From: Ancylostoma caninum
Taxonomy: Eukaryota > Nematoda > Chromadorea > Rhabditida > Ancylostomatidae
DNA: 64,000 nucleotides
Reading direction: 5' to 3'
Assembly (NCBI GenBank): GCA_037903475.1
Contig: JBAJFG010000190.1
Span: 62,001 to 126,000 of the forward strand
Made by a program: the position numbers and the translations under genes. The notes under the pieces are model-generated. The model made no database searches and was not told the DNA's origin. It worked only from the letters and a program-made list of their open reading frames with translations. Each line of letters opens with the position of its first letter. Position 1 is the stretch's first letter. Of this stretch, positions 38,050 to 49,600 are shown in pieces.

Positions 38050-38215
38050 CGGGTGCATGACTGAAATTACCCGTGGTAAACGTGTTAACCTGCCCAAATT
38101 TACCCTCTGCCCGTCTACCATCAACATGTTCACCCGTGAAGTTGTCTATACCCAGCTGTTACATATAGATAGTCACACCCACAGGTATAAGATTACCCAT
38201 TTTTCCAGTGGTGAA
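38050..38215. repeat. GATTACC family, short variant
   Basis: GGTGCATGACTGAAATTACCC, GTGGTAAACGTGTTAACC, then CTCTGCCCGTCTACCATCAAC, as in the copies at 7132 and 8392. Confidence 0.5.
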
Positions 38216-38219
38216 TCCG

Positions 38220-41200
38220 GGCCCTGAGAATAACGTTAGCCACTAGCTTAGCACGTGAAATCACACCGTTCAGCGATTGCCCTTTCTAGGCTACCGTAAT
38301 TCGCACAGATGTCCATAAAGCGCAACGCACCAGAGATCGTGACGTTGTCGTTGGCTGTTCAGGAAACAGTCGCGACCTTCTGGGGGAAACCTCCGCGATT
38401 GCAACGATCAACAGGTTCAGCTGATTCATCACAGGGCAAAGTCCAATTTCGACGACGACTAGGAAGTCGTCGTCAAAAATTTGGACAGCAACGTTTGCAG
38501 GATTCACGTGACCACAGTATGTGGCAGCAAAACTCGTCCAAAGGGTAAAGTATACGATGAGAATGGAAGAACGGCTGCAGAAACAGCACCGTTGTTTTTG
38601 TTGTGTTGCTCAATGCTGCATGAAGAACTAGCTTTGGTAGATAAGTTTAGTTCTTTTGTTTATCTGATAAAAATACCAGTGTTTTTGAAAATTTCTGAGG
38701 TGAGATAAGATTTCTGGGTACGAACATCACTGATCACTCTGCCTATGGATCCAGTTATTATTAAGGCAACGTCTTGCAGTGGCGAAATATTGCTAGGGTA
38801 TGGTGTGGAACACAGAAATGAAGGAGAAAGTAGTATTACAGGAGCAGTGCTGCAAGAACTTAGCTGATATTCTCCTTCTGTGTAATTCTAAATTAAAAAA
38901 GTAATTCGTGAACGCCTCCGGGAAGAGAAGACGACCAATCCATCCGCCTATTCAGAATTTCTCGAGCGGAAATGCATTTTATGTGAGAACTTCGTCTCAA
39001 CAACGGCGTTAATAGTGAAAAGTGCAACAGTTTTCGTACAAGAGTCCTGTAAATTTCTGTGGCGGGATTTGTGAAGGTATCCAGCAAGATCCTCATCTAT
39101 TCACTCTTCCGGATTGGACGAATTTTCGGATAAAATGCGATAAAATTTGCTGTCTTTACCATAACTCATCATGGTTAATCAAGACGAAACTTTCGGGTGG
39201 GGTATGTCCATTTCATCCCAGACAACTCGCATATTTAAGTAAAGCGGGTAGATTCACAGCGTTCACACGTTCCGGACGTTCAAGGCCCCTGCTACTGTAG
39301 CAACTGTAATCCCACTAATGGTATTCTTAGCAAGTTTTTCAAGAACCTATTCATGCTCTCCTGCCTATCTCAGGTTATTAAATTCGGTTATGAACCGCTC
39401 CCTGCAAGTTTTCTTTGTTGCTTCTGAATTTCACTTTACCTTGCGGTGCATAAACATGCATAAATATATAAACAAATAAATAAATAAATGAAACCTTATG
39501 TGTTGTTGCTGAACGTGTTGTTGTTCACTGAAATGTCTAACCTTCACAGTGATTACTTCACGGTTTTTACATGTTTTCTAGGTCCCAAGATTCATTTACA
39601 TCATAGTTTCGCGCCATTCATTGAAAGAGACACAAGTTATCAATGGATGTAGAACAAAACGATGTTACTTAAAGATGAAATGAAAGAAATGAGAGCTTTG
39701 AGAAGAAAATAGGAGAGCTAGAATAATGTTCAGTTTTTCACACACCGGTTTCGGGGCTTGAACTAGACCGGAAGCATGTCATACTAGGTGCAGAAGTATG
39801 TATAGTGCCGTTTTATAAGGCCGTGTAGCCACAAAGCCACAAAGACCCTACATTTCAAAATCGTAGCTTGAAAAACAAAACCGTCTCACGATATAGCCAC
39901 CATTGCTCCCAGATAACGAACGAACTCTTGAGCTTTTCCAAAAAAAATCTATCTTTGAAATTTCTCTCATTCTCATTCCCAACATGAGCCATGAATCTCG
40001 AAAACCATTGAAATTTTCCAAAAAAAATTAACATAGAGGTGTTCGTCCTTTCCTAATCAATCTCTTCTGCTCCAATTCACCTCTCTTCATCACTGACCAA
40101 TCAAGCTGATGCAATAGCTGACATTCAATACGTCAGGAGTCGCAACGGGTGTACGGTGTTATCCGGAGGTGGACGTGAACAGCATGTGAACAGCATATGC
40201 CGTGTGTAAGAATGACGCAATCAGCTGATTTAGTGCAGTACGGATGCGCTTTCGGGGCATAGCTAGAAGTAAATTATATGAACTCCAAAAGGGATCGTGA
40301 TATTCATGTGAATAACCTCAGACTCCAATATTTATCCGGTATTTCAGTAGCTCGAATTCAGAGCCTCCATTTCCTTTCTCGACTTCTTCCTTTTCATGTC
40401 ATCATTCCGTGAATAGGCAACGATATTATCTCTGTCAGCTTTTGGTTTACCACATCATGATGATGAACGAAACGGGAAAATAGGCAACATTCCTTTTTAA
40501 ATTTTACAACCTTTTTATCGTTCAAAATCATTTTCTATTCTTCTTTGGTAGGTAAGCTGATGAAGACTCGATTTCACGTTTCGAGCTTAAGCTCGTCTTC
40601 AGACCAACTAAAACCATGTTAAATATACACACAAGTACATCACAAGCGAATTCAGTATCTACTGACAGTAAACAGCAGAGGCCTGGGTTACCTTTTTATC
40701 GTAAAACCTTCCATAGCAGTAATAGTTTAACTGATCCACGACCACCTCGTATTCTATGAAAGAACAAATCCACAAAAATAGTCGTTGGAAGTATACATAT
40801 GCTCTCTTCTAGCTAGCATCACAACATACAAACTAGAAAAGGCTCGGCAGTTCCTCTATTTAGGCCTGACATTGGCAAATCCCCTGGTTTCTGTACCGGT
40901 ATCTTGTATCTTCATCTACATCTTCCCAATTAAAACGAACTATGTAACTGAGGAAAAAGGAAACCGTAAAGTAAACGAGGCATTGTGTTGGGGAAGTAGA
41001 CCTACGACAAAGGAATCTTACTTAATCCTAATGACCTAGGGTTTCTCTGAGCTCCATTACTTGATTCTTTTTTTAAATTGCTTCAAGGTAACCGTCCTCC
41101 ACCGACGCATGACCCGAACTATAGAGGCAAAATTATTGGAGGCTGTGGAAATACAGAGACACAAGACAGAAATTAATAAAAGAGGGGAGCTGCGAGAAGT

Positions 41201-41260
41201 GTTACGGCTGATCTCATGATTAGAAGTACCATAAATGGTCCTCCTCTCTTGCAATCTCGT
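38220..41260. other. Gene-free stretch
   Basis: No supported gene. A 14-bp perfect palindrome CGAGCTTAAGCTCG lies at 40,582-40,595. The frames at 38,286-38,548 are open on both strands and unassigned. Confidence 0.35.
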
Positions 41261-41267
41261 GATTGTC

Positions 41268-42179
41268 TCATTGCATACTTGTCATCGTAGTGGTGAGGTT
41301 GTCAACTGTTTCATTACTGGCTATGTTGCATGTGAGCTCAGTTGTGTCGAAATGTATTCTCGAATTTTCAAATTTTAAGCATACCACTCGACAGACTAGA
41401 CCATCCTGATTGCGAATATCTGCTCCATTTTGAAAATGGTCAATATTGAAGAGAGTTGTGGAGATGCGACGAAAAAAAAAACCGCGAAATCGCAGACATC
41501 GAGCAGTTTCATCAACGACACCGTTGGTATTGTAGGTAACAATCACTACCGTGCCTCGAAGTTGAGAAACTTGCTGACTATCTGGCAATTTGTATTGTTA
41601 TTGTTTTACATGTCTGTAAGCTTGAATAAGGATGCAATTTATTGTATACGGTAAGATTTGACAAAGGCGTTATCACCGAAAGCTCGCCAGTAAAGATATA
41701 CAACAGAGGAGTCTTCTGAGAGCCACATAAAGCAATTAGAAGGAGAATTAATAATAAGTTTCAATATTTGCAGTGGATATGCAAACTATGAATTTTCTAC
41801 TTCTACCCCTCAGAATTACCAAGCTATACTTGTAGGTCCTCGTATGTGAACACAGACTAGTTACACCGTGCCCGCTGACACACAAAAACGTTGGCGAAGT
41901 GCTCTTCCACGTGTTATTGGTTACGAAGGTAGTCTCCTTCATAAGATCGCGATGTACTTTCTGGTCATCGATTAGATGTCCTTCTAGTACGCTTGACTGT
42001 TGACCAGCAAGGACATCGCGATAACAGTGAGCAACTTCTGTTGTGACGCTACATATTGAAGCTGAGTTCACACCATCTGCTAGCAGATCATGAAGGCCAA
42101 GGATTAATTGTGTGTCTTTAGGAAGAACATATTTCAAGTGAGGGATGCACTGACTGCATAAATCATTGAGTAAGCGCAA
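41268..42179 (-). other. Two consecutive minus-strand open frames, unassigned
   Basis: Frames of 143 codons (41,748-42,179) and 106 codons (41,268-41,588) lie in the same orientation. Their composition looks protein-like, with several Cys (for example CSQCIPHLKY, VAHCYRDVLAG in the first). I recognise no domain and could not find phase-compatible splice sites joining them. They may be exons of an unknown gene, a decayed gene, or chance. Confidence 0.2.
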
Positions 42180-42478
42180 TTACTTAGTAGCAAATGCTGC
42201 CCTGAGGATACCAGAATCTTAGCTGCTTATCATGCCTATGTCCTTGCAAAATACAGGAGCTGAAGAAGAATTTGGGGAATGTGAGGAAGTTTCCGAGATC
42301 CATAACGTTGAAACATTGGTGAATTGAATTGAATTTACTATAAATAAGCCTGGGTGGGCTCTCACGCCTTCACTCATTCAACTTCGCCTATTTGTAGATG
42401 AAATTTCTTGTTGATGTGTACTTATGAAAGGGCCGGCTCTTTTTGTATGTCCGTCATTCCATCTGCAATAAAAAAAAA

Positions 42479-43172
42479 TCTGTATATATAAAAGTGAAAG
42501 TTTGTATGTGTGTATATTCCGAATAGAAATCGCGGAGAATTAACCAATCCAAACCAAATTTCGCGTACAGATCCAGAAGGGGCCGATGGAGGTTATAGGC
42601 TACCTTGCGCCTGGAATTATCGATTAGTTTATCGATTATATCGATTTTATTGATTTTTCGCTCTTCTTGACCAAAGACTAGCGAGAACATGCCTACTGGG
42701 GTACCTCAGTGTGCTGGACACGAATATGACAACCATTTTGCGCCAGATTATCGATTTATCGATTTTATTGATTTTTCTCTATTCTTGTTCATGGGGTGAT
42801 AAGGATATGTCTGCTGGGGTATCCCAATACGCTGAACACGAATATGACAACCATTTCGCGCCAAATTATCAATTTATTGATTTCATTGATTTCTCGGCAT
42901 TCTTGCACACGGGTTGGTGGAAACGTGCCTTCTGGGATTCTCTGAAACGCTGAACGTGGGTAAGGCAAGCAATTTCGAAGCAATTCACCAAGTTCACCCA
43001 ATTTTTCGAGAGAAGGGGGAGGGGTGAAGAAGGGTCACTTAAGCCAATCACCAAATGATGAACAAACGATTTTTTAGTTCAACAAGGATTTTTTGGTTCA
43101 ACAAGTGTTGGCATCAGCTTTAAATGGCCAGGAGAGGTTGAACACCCGAGCGAAGCCGGGTACACCGTCTGG
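42479..43172 (+). mobile_element. Non-autonomous Helitron, copy 1
   Basis: Starts TCTGTATATATAAAAG after an A. It ends with the hairpin ACCCGAGCGAAGCCGGGT followed 7 bases later by CTGG and then T. A 5' TC, a 3' CTRR, a hairpin just upstream and insertion between A and T are the Helitron hallmarks. The 694-bp interior has three diverged units of about 120 bp, each with ATCGAT..TTATTGATTT, a CTCTTCTTG-like block and ATGACAACCATTT. No Rep/helicase is encoded. Confidence 0.85.
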
Positions 43173-43655
43173 TGAAATAATAAAATATAAATATTCCTCA
43201 TTCTTGTCCTTCAGCCACTACGCCATGAACCTGCACTTTGAAACCCCTCAAAAACAAGGTTTTTGTCACTTTTGCAACCGTTGACTTGCAACACTGGGAT
43301 CAGTATGCTGAGAAAGCCCAGGATCCGCTGATGTTTCCGACATGCACAACGAGGTGGGGCATATAGGAGCGCTTTAGAGGGTTGCTTCACCCTCCTCCCT
43401 GCCCGGTCCGGATTGTTCGACCTTCTAAAATCACTCTTGATCATCACTTTTTCACGACTCCTCGAGGAAGTAGAGAAGGGTGCTGAATAAAAAGTCAAGG
43501 TTTCTTTTGAAATAGAGAAAAAAGTCCCGAAGCTGTAGGTGTAAGACGGGTTAAAATAATATGAAATGATCAAAGAATTAAAGTTTATATGTGCAACGCA
43601 GTATCTTCATTTTTATTTCATTTTTATTAATTAACATTCTCAGATCTATCAGAGT

Positions 43656-46600
43656 CTACAAACTATTCACACCATAAACTCGATCGAGACGTCTCTTTAC
43701 ATTTCGATAGAGTGGATCAACCAAGTGGTTCGGGTAACCTTCTATTTTGAAGGGCCCGTATCGACTTACAAGTGCTATTCTTCTCTTGTACCATCCGTCG
43801 CCATAAGGTTCGCGATAGTGCCTATAATAAAGCGTTAGCGAAAAATCTTGAAAGAGCTATTATATAAACACTACTCCACAAGCACAACCGCAAAGGGTCT
43901 GGGGCCAAATGGCTTAAAATTTGCTGATTTCTCACGTGTTTAGCGCTATCTTACCACAGAATAGGAGTTTTCAGTCTTTCAGACCCTCAGAATCCGGGAA
44001 ATCTCCAACATTAACAATGTCGTAGATGCTGTCGATAACAGAGGCTGGCACAAAAGGAAGAAATAGATCGCAAATACCCCTCCTGCTTTGAATTTGGAGT
44101 TTGTAAGGCATTACTGCTCACATTCGGTAAGAATTTCGTCACTGTAGTCGATTTCACGATTTTGATGTGAGAAGAATCTGCAAGTGACGCCGAACGCAAT
44201 GGTATACGCGTTACGCTACAAATTGCCAAAAAAGGCATCTTTGAAGCAGTCATTTTTGGAGAGTTCGAGGTGCCCGCACCATGACAACTAGCACGAGTTG
44301 CGCGGGCTGCACATGCTCTCTAAAAATTATTGTTTCGAAAAGGAGTTTTTTGGCTCTTCAGCAAGTTAATCTGTATATATAAAAGTAAAAGTTTGTTTGT
44401 GTGTGTGTTTGTGTGTGTGTTTGTTTGTGTGTGTTTGTGTGTTCCGAATAGAAATTGCGGAGGATGAACCGATCGGGACCAAATTTTGCAGATAGACTCT
44501 CCACTGGCCGGCGGAGGTTATAGGCTACTTTGCACCTGGGATTATCGATTGGTTTATCGATTATATCGATTTTATTGATTTTTCGCTCTTCTTGACCAGG
44601 GACTAGCGAGAACATGCCTACTGGGGTACCTCAATGCGCTGAACACAAACATGACAGCCATTTTGCGCCAACTTATCGATTTATTGATTTTATTGATTTC
44701 TCGCTACTCTTGATCATGGGGTGGTAAAAACATGTCTACTGGGGTTCCTCGATATGCTGAGTATGAATATGACACCCACTTTGTACGAATACGTCGATTC
44801 AATGTCACCGAAATAGCTTTGCTAATTTTTCGCCCACAAGTCGATGGGAAACGTCACCTGAGCCTCGCTAACATGCTAATCACCAAAATTATGAAGATTT
44901 TAATGAATTTGTCGATGATAGTAATTTGCCTCAGCAGTATGATGTAGCCAAGGTAATAAAACACCCGAGCGAAGCCGGGTACGGCAGCTAGTACGCATAT
45001 ATTTGTGACCAGTGTTTCCTGCAGATTCTTGTGATGTCAAAATCTCAGAACCGATATCGAGGTGAGCCTTTAGATTTTTGGGTTGTGACTGTGGAATAAT
45101 GTGAAACAAAGGGTTACCTGTTTTGTCTCAGTGGAAAAATGAGAAAATAGCGGAAGAAAAAGACAATGCTCACATGTTTATTGCTTTATGCGGGGGCACA
45201 AAGAATGTTTTGTATCCAGGCATGGAAATATAGGAGTTATGAATTCCCATTGCCATCACCTAAAAACCCATCATCATTGTCTGCATTTCCCAGAACTATT
45301 TGTTTTTATTTATTCATTGCCATACAATACGCTGAGACACTAGAAAAATGTTAGTGTAAGTGACTCTGAACAGACCGCTAAAACAAGTACACAATGCACA
45401 AGTACACCCAAGCAGTTACTTTTAACAAGGTTGAATAATCCATAGGTAAATTGTGGTCAATTAGAAAGTTAGAAGTTTCATTGCAGCGCTACTTTTAAAT
45501 GAAACAATCGCGCAGTTGGTTTTCACCGCTTTACACAGACAGAAATTTATGGATCCTGCACATGATGTGAAACTCGCGAATCTACATCTTATTTAAGGTT
45601 TATGATATGAAGTCTTATACGAACTTCCCCTCGGACTATTGTGTGGAAATCCCGAATGTGTGTTCCATTGACGCCCTTTATGATTTTGTGAACTATACAA
45701 ACATCAAACAATTTTCGCCTTTATTCAAGCGTCGGTAAAATAATCGTTTAATAATTGTTTCTACCCTTAGAGGACAGAATCTTGGAGCAATCGTAGCGCA
45801 CCTTAACTATAACTATAATAGATTACTCCTTGAGCTCACCCTTCGTGGATCTGCAACACATTTGGCAGCGGCACCAGTGGGTGACGGCGACGTAGTGTTC
45901 CGGAAAACAAGCGTTGGCAGATAATCCAATAAGGTTTGTGCGCCCTGAACACTGTTCTCATATTCTTGCTAGACTTTCATATCCGAACTAGAGCGTACTT
46001 CGTATATCTCTGGAGATTTCTTCATTCGCAGGATATATCGAACGGCAAAGCAGAGTAGGGCGAAGTTTGTCCGCTCAGTCAATGTTTGGCTGAACAATGA
46101 GATAAAGGTAGAGTTCAGCTAATTTGCCCCAGAAAGTAGTAGAATACAGGTCTACTTGATGCAGTTACTAGAAACACTGGAGATTTCAAAAATTACTATG
46201 AATACTTATCGGCAACATCAAAATAAATAGTTGAAACACAACAAGGAACTAAGAGGTGATTGGTGATTCTTCTGTGCCACACAGGCTATTATAAGGGCCC
46301 TTTTCACTTCGGCCAGCGTTTCCACTGAACATCGTCTTCAGAGCCTTCACCTCTGTTCATTTGTACAATAAAATCCATCCCTCGCTGTGTAAGACGAGCT
46401 GTTTGATCCCAAATGCTGATTCTTTAAAACTCACGAGATGTACTCAACAAGTGTGGAACTCTCCAACGCCGTAATTCTATCATCTAAGTCGGCAAATATC
46501 GAGTAGCGAGAGTGATGCAAACTGCGTAATGCGCAATCCTAAAACCTCTACAATTAGGAAGTTGTCGTCTACAGTTTTCCCACCCACCTCTATTTCAACA

Positions 46601-49600
46601 TGCTGCCACTCGTTGCTTGTTCTGTCTTGCTCCTCGCGGAAGAAAACAACTTCTGCTTCTCCCGTTTTCACGTAGTCATCAACAAGCTATAACAAATGTT
46701 AGAAACTCAGAATCATTTTTGAGATTTTCGCGAGAAAAGATTCTCCAGTACTTGCTGATCACAATGGTATATATGATTCCGTGGAAAATCACCAAAAAAC
46801 CCGTTTTAGTCCCCAATTATTAAGGAGCATGTGGGCGGAGCCAAAGCGAAACTACACGTTTATTGGCTCGTCAAGCATGGAGAGAATTTCCTATTCTGAT
46901 TGGGAGTGGATGAGGAACTCAAACGAGAATTACGAATTTCTCCAGAAGTTGAGTCCCAGAGAATAAATTATTCGGACAGTATCCTGACCCCCCCCCCCCC
47001 GGCCCCGTCCACAGGCTGTTCAAGAATTGGGACTCGAAAACGGGTTTTTTCGGCAGCTTTGCACGGAATCACGTATACCATTGTGATTAGCAGCTCTTGG
47101 AAATCCTTGTCATGTGAAAACCTCCAGGAAACGGTTCTGAGGCGGGTCGGTCTTTTTGAATGAATTTGTGCCCCAATAACAGAAATGTACCATTATTCCA
47201 ACTAATTTTGGAACCTTTCACCCTTGTAATGAAGCGCAAATATGTACACAACAGAATTGTGAAAGATACGTCATTTTTTAGAGAAACCTTGAAAGAATAT
47301 GAGTCGATATCCTTTATATAGATATAAAAATGTTCCACTCCTTGCAGTTTATAATGCTCCACAACCTCGGCCAGCAGTAACCATTTCCTCTCAAAGTCAC
47401 CGTATAATGGTGCAAGACACAACGACAAGGTATACTTTGGCTCTGAAACAATCAAATAACTCAAACAGCGAGCAGCCTATCAGCAGCTATCGCGCCGCAC
47501 CACCTATGCGATGCGGCAGACCGGCTGGGCGCTACGGTTGTTGGGGAGTTGTGGGTGTCGATGTTTTGCTTATGTTTTCACCCAAGCATTTCGGAATGGT
47601 GCCAAAAACACGAAGAAAACGGTGGAACACAGCGCCAAGCTCGTCTGCCGCGCCGCATGGGGTGTGCGGCGCGGCACACCAAACGGGTGCTATTATTTAG
47701 TGCAAGAATGACTGGCTGGCACTCTACCTTTTCATTTGGAGAAAAATCAATGAAACTCACCGTCTGTTCTCCTGTCAAGCACAGGAACAGTGAAATTCAC
47801 TGCTCCGCTCTTAGTTTCACTGATACTCATGTATTTTGCGAGTGGGCGCTTGCAACAATGATAAGCAAATTCAGGGAAGCCAATGGATTCCACTGCTGGT
47901 TCCAGTTCCATCCAATTTTTGTCAAAATAACGACAATACGCTTTTTTTCTGGAACAAAAATTTACCGTCACTTGTTTGAAAACCAGTTCAAATATTTTTG
48001 CGAACCCCAGAAACTATTGTTTGTAGTTTGTATTCAAATTTGTAATACTACGTACCCGTACCATTTGTCTGCTTCTATAGTAATAGCAAAGTAGTCAGAG
48101 TAGTCATATGCGCTTACAAGCCGTAAAGTGGTATTATCCATTCTGCTCTGCCGTCCCTGATTCGTCTTCATATTCTCGTGCATAAAGTCGTAGAAAGGCA
48201 TGCAAAATTGTATATCATCTGGAAAGGCTGTTGTTGATAGGCTGATCTTCTAGGAGAAAATTTGGAAAAAAAGAGCCTTAAGAAGGCCTAAGCTTACTGA
48301 AGGGCTGCCCTTAAGAAACAATGAGAAGTCTTCAGTTTGTGCCTAGTGGTGCTGGATGTTTTTTTTTTCGTTTTTTTTTTGGAAGCGGGGGGAGGTGCGG
48401 ACCTAACATGTCGCGACTTCGTGCGACTCTTCTTTCATTCCATCGTTCGTTCGCCAGGTCGCGCGCGCAATGGTCCTACGCTCCTCGCATGCGCACGTTA
48501 GGCTCCGCCCCCTGCGCCGAAACTGCATAAATAGCCGGCGCGCGTGCACTCAACTCTCATTCCTGCGTTGTCACTCGAAGGGAGCGGTTGCGAAAGAAGT
48601 CAAGGGATGCAAGTAGATGTTGGTTCACAAGTGTCGTATAACATCAAGCACTGGAACAAGGACAGAAGAGGAGCAGCGTCAAGAGAGGTAACTCGGCGTC
48701 AGTAAGGTCTGCTCGAAGGCGTTGAGCACAGGCTCACCCTGCCGGCTTGTCCGAACGGCCGAGGAGTTGTGTTTGCTATGACCCCTAGTGACTGGGCTGG
48801 TTGGATTCTTCCCCTTAGTTCTTTTGTTGTATATTTGTGTTCATATTTATGCGGGCTATGAAATTGGGCAGTTTATGTGTTCGTGTTGTGTAGCAAGAAC
48901 TACAGACGTGTGCCGCAAAGAAGCGGTTGTATAGACAGTACAGTTAAGAACTTGCACATGTGCGGCGCCGGCAGGAGATGGTGGCAGCTCTCTTGCATGT
49001 CATATGTGTCGTACTGGTGTGTCACATGAGTCAGTGTTGGTGCATCCGGAGATGCCCGGGTGCTGGTTGTGTAACAGCGGTGTTTGATATGGTTGGCAGC
49101 CAAGGGGCCTCCAGTGCAGTTGTGTGTTGTGTGCTACGTGGCAGGTGAACACATGCATTCTGACGCAAGCCAGTCGTGCTGCCAGCCTTGGCGGGTTATA
49201 TGTCCCGTCTGTATTAGGTCGCGGGTTTCCTGGTAGTTGCTCAACCGATGCATTAGTTCTGGGTCTGCTAGTCCACGCGCGAGCGACGCCGGGAAATCAC
49301 GACATGGTGCATACGGACTGTGATCAGCCGTGGGGATGGCAAACCCACGTCTGGTCATTGCGATCGGACCCTGCTTGCGTCTACCCCCACATAGCCCGAT
49401 CCACAACTGCCTCTAGTTAACCTAGCTGCGCAACGCAAAATCTCCTTGCACGTCATAGGTTCGTAGGTGCTAAGTCGGTTAAGCGTTACTGTATCCAAAG
49501 GGATAACAAAGGGTTAACAACTAATTACCTACTTGGCGCGTCATCTGCCGCCCGTGATACCACGGGGAGAAAGAACTTCCTCCGGGTGAGGAGGTGACGT

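Larger units (their letters stand above)
48409..49304 (+). repeat. 5' LTR
   Basis: 896 bp, TG..CA ends. The first ~790 bp differ from the 3' LTR at only about 15 sites by eye; the last ~100 bp are much more diverged. Confidence 0.9.

Noticed and set aside
40566..40612. CTGATGA followed by hairpin-forming sequence as a hammerhead ribozyme
   Set aside because: The GAAA core segment is not in the required place on the same strand. Only a 14-bp palindrome can be supported.
43982..44100. Minus-strand frame with FLPFVPASVIDSIYDIVNVG as an exon in the last GT92 intron
   Set aside because: All three frames are open here and no phase-compatible donor was found, so chance is likely.
46281..46430. Minus-strand frame reading WDQTARLTQRGMDF as a further GT92 exon
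   Set aside because: It begins only 13 bases after the donor of exon 46,435-46,538. Skipping to 46,089 is phase-compatible and restores GT92 similarity.
47299..48094. Plus-strand frames of 133 and 181 codons
   Set aside because: They cover the GC-rich palindromic element and the antisense of GT92 exons at 47,761-47,948.
48900..49420. Open frames in both LTRs, including a 139-codon minus frame in the 3' LTR
   Set aside because: They are inside LTR sequence, differ between the two LTRs and have no motifs.
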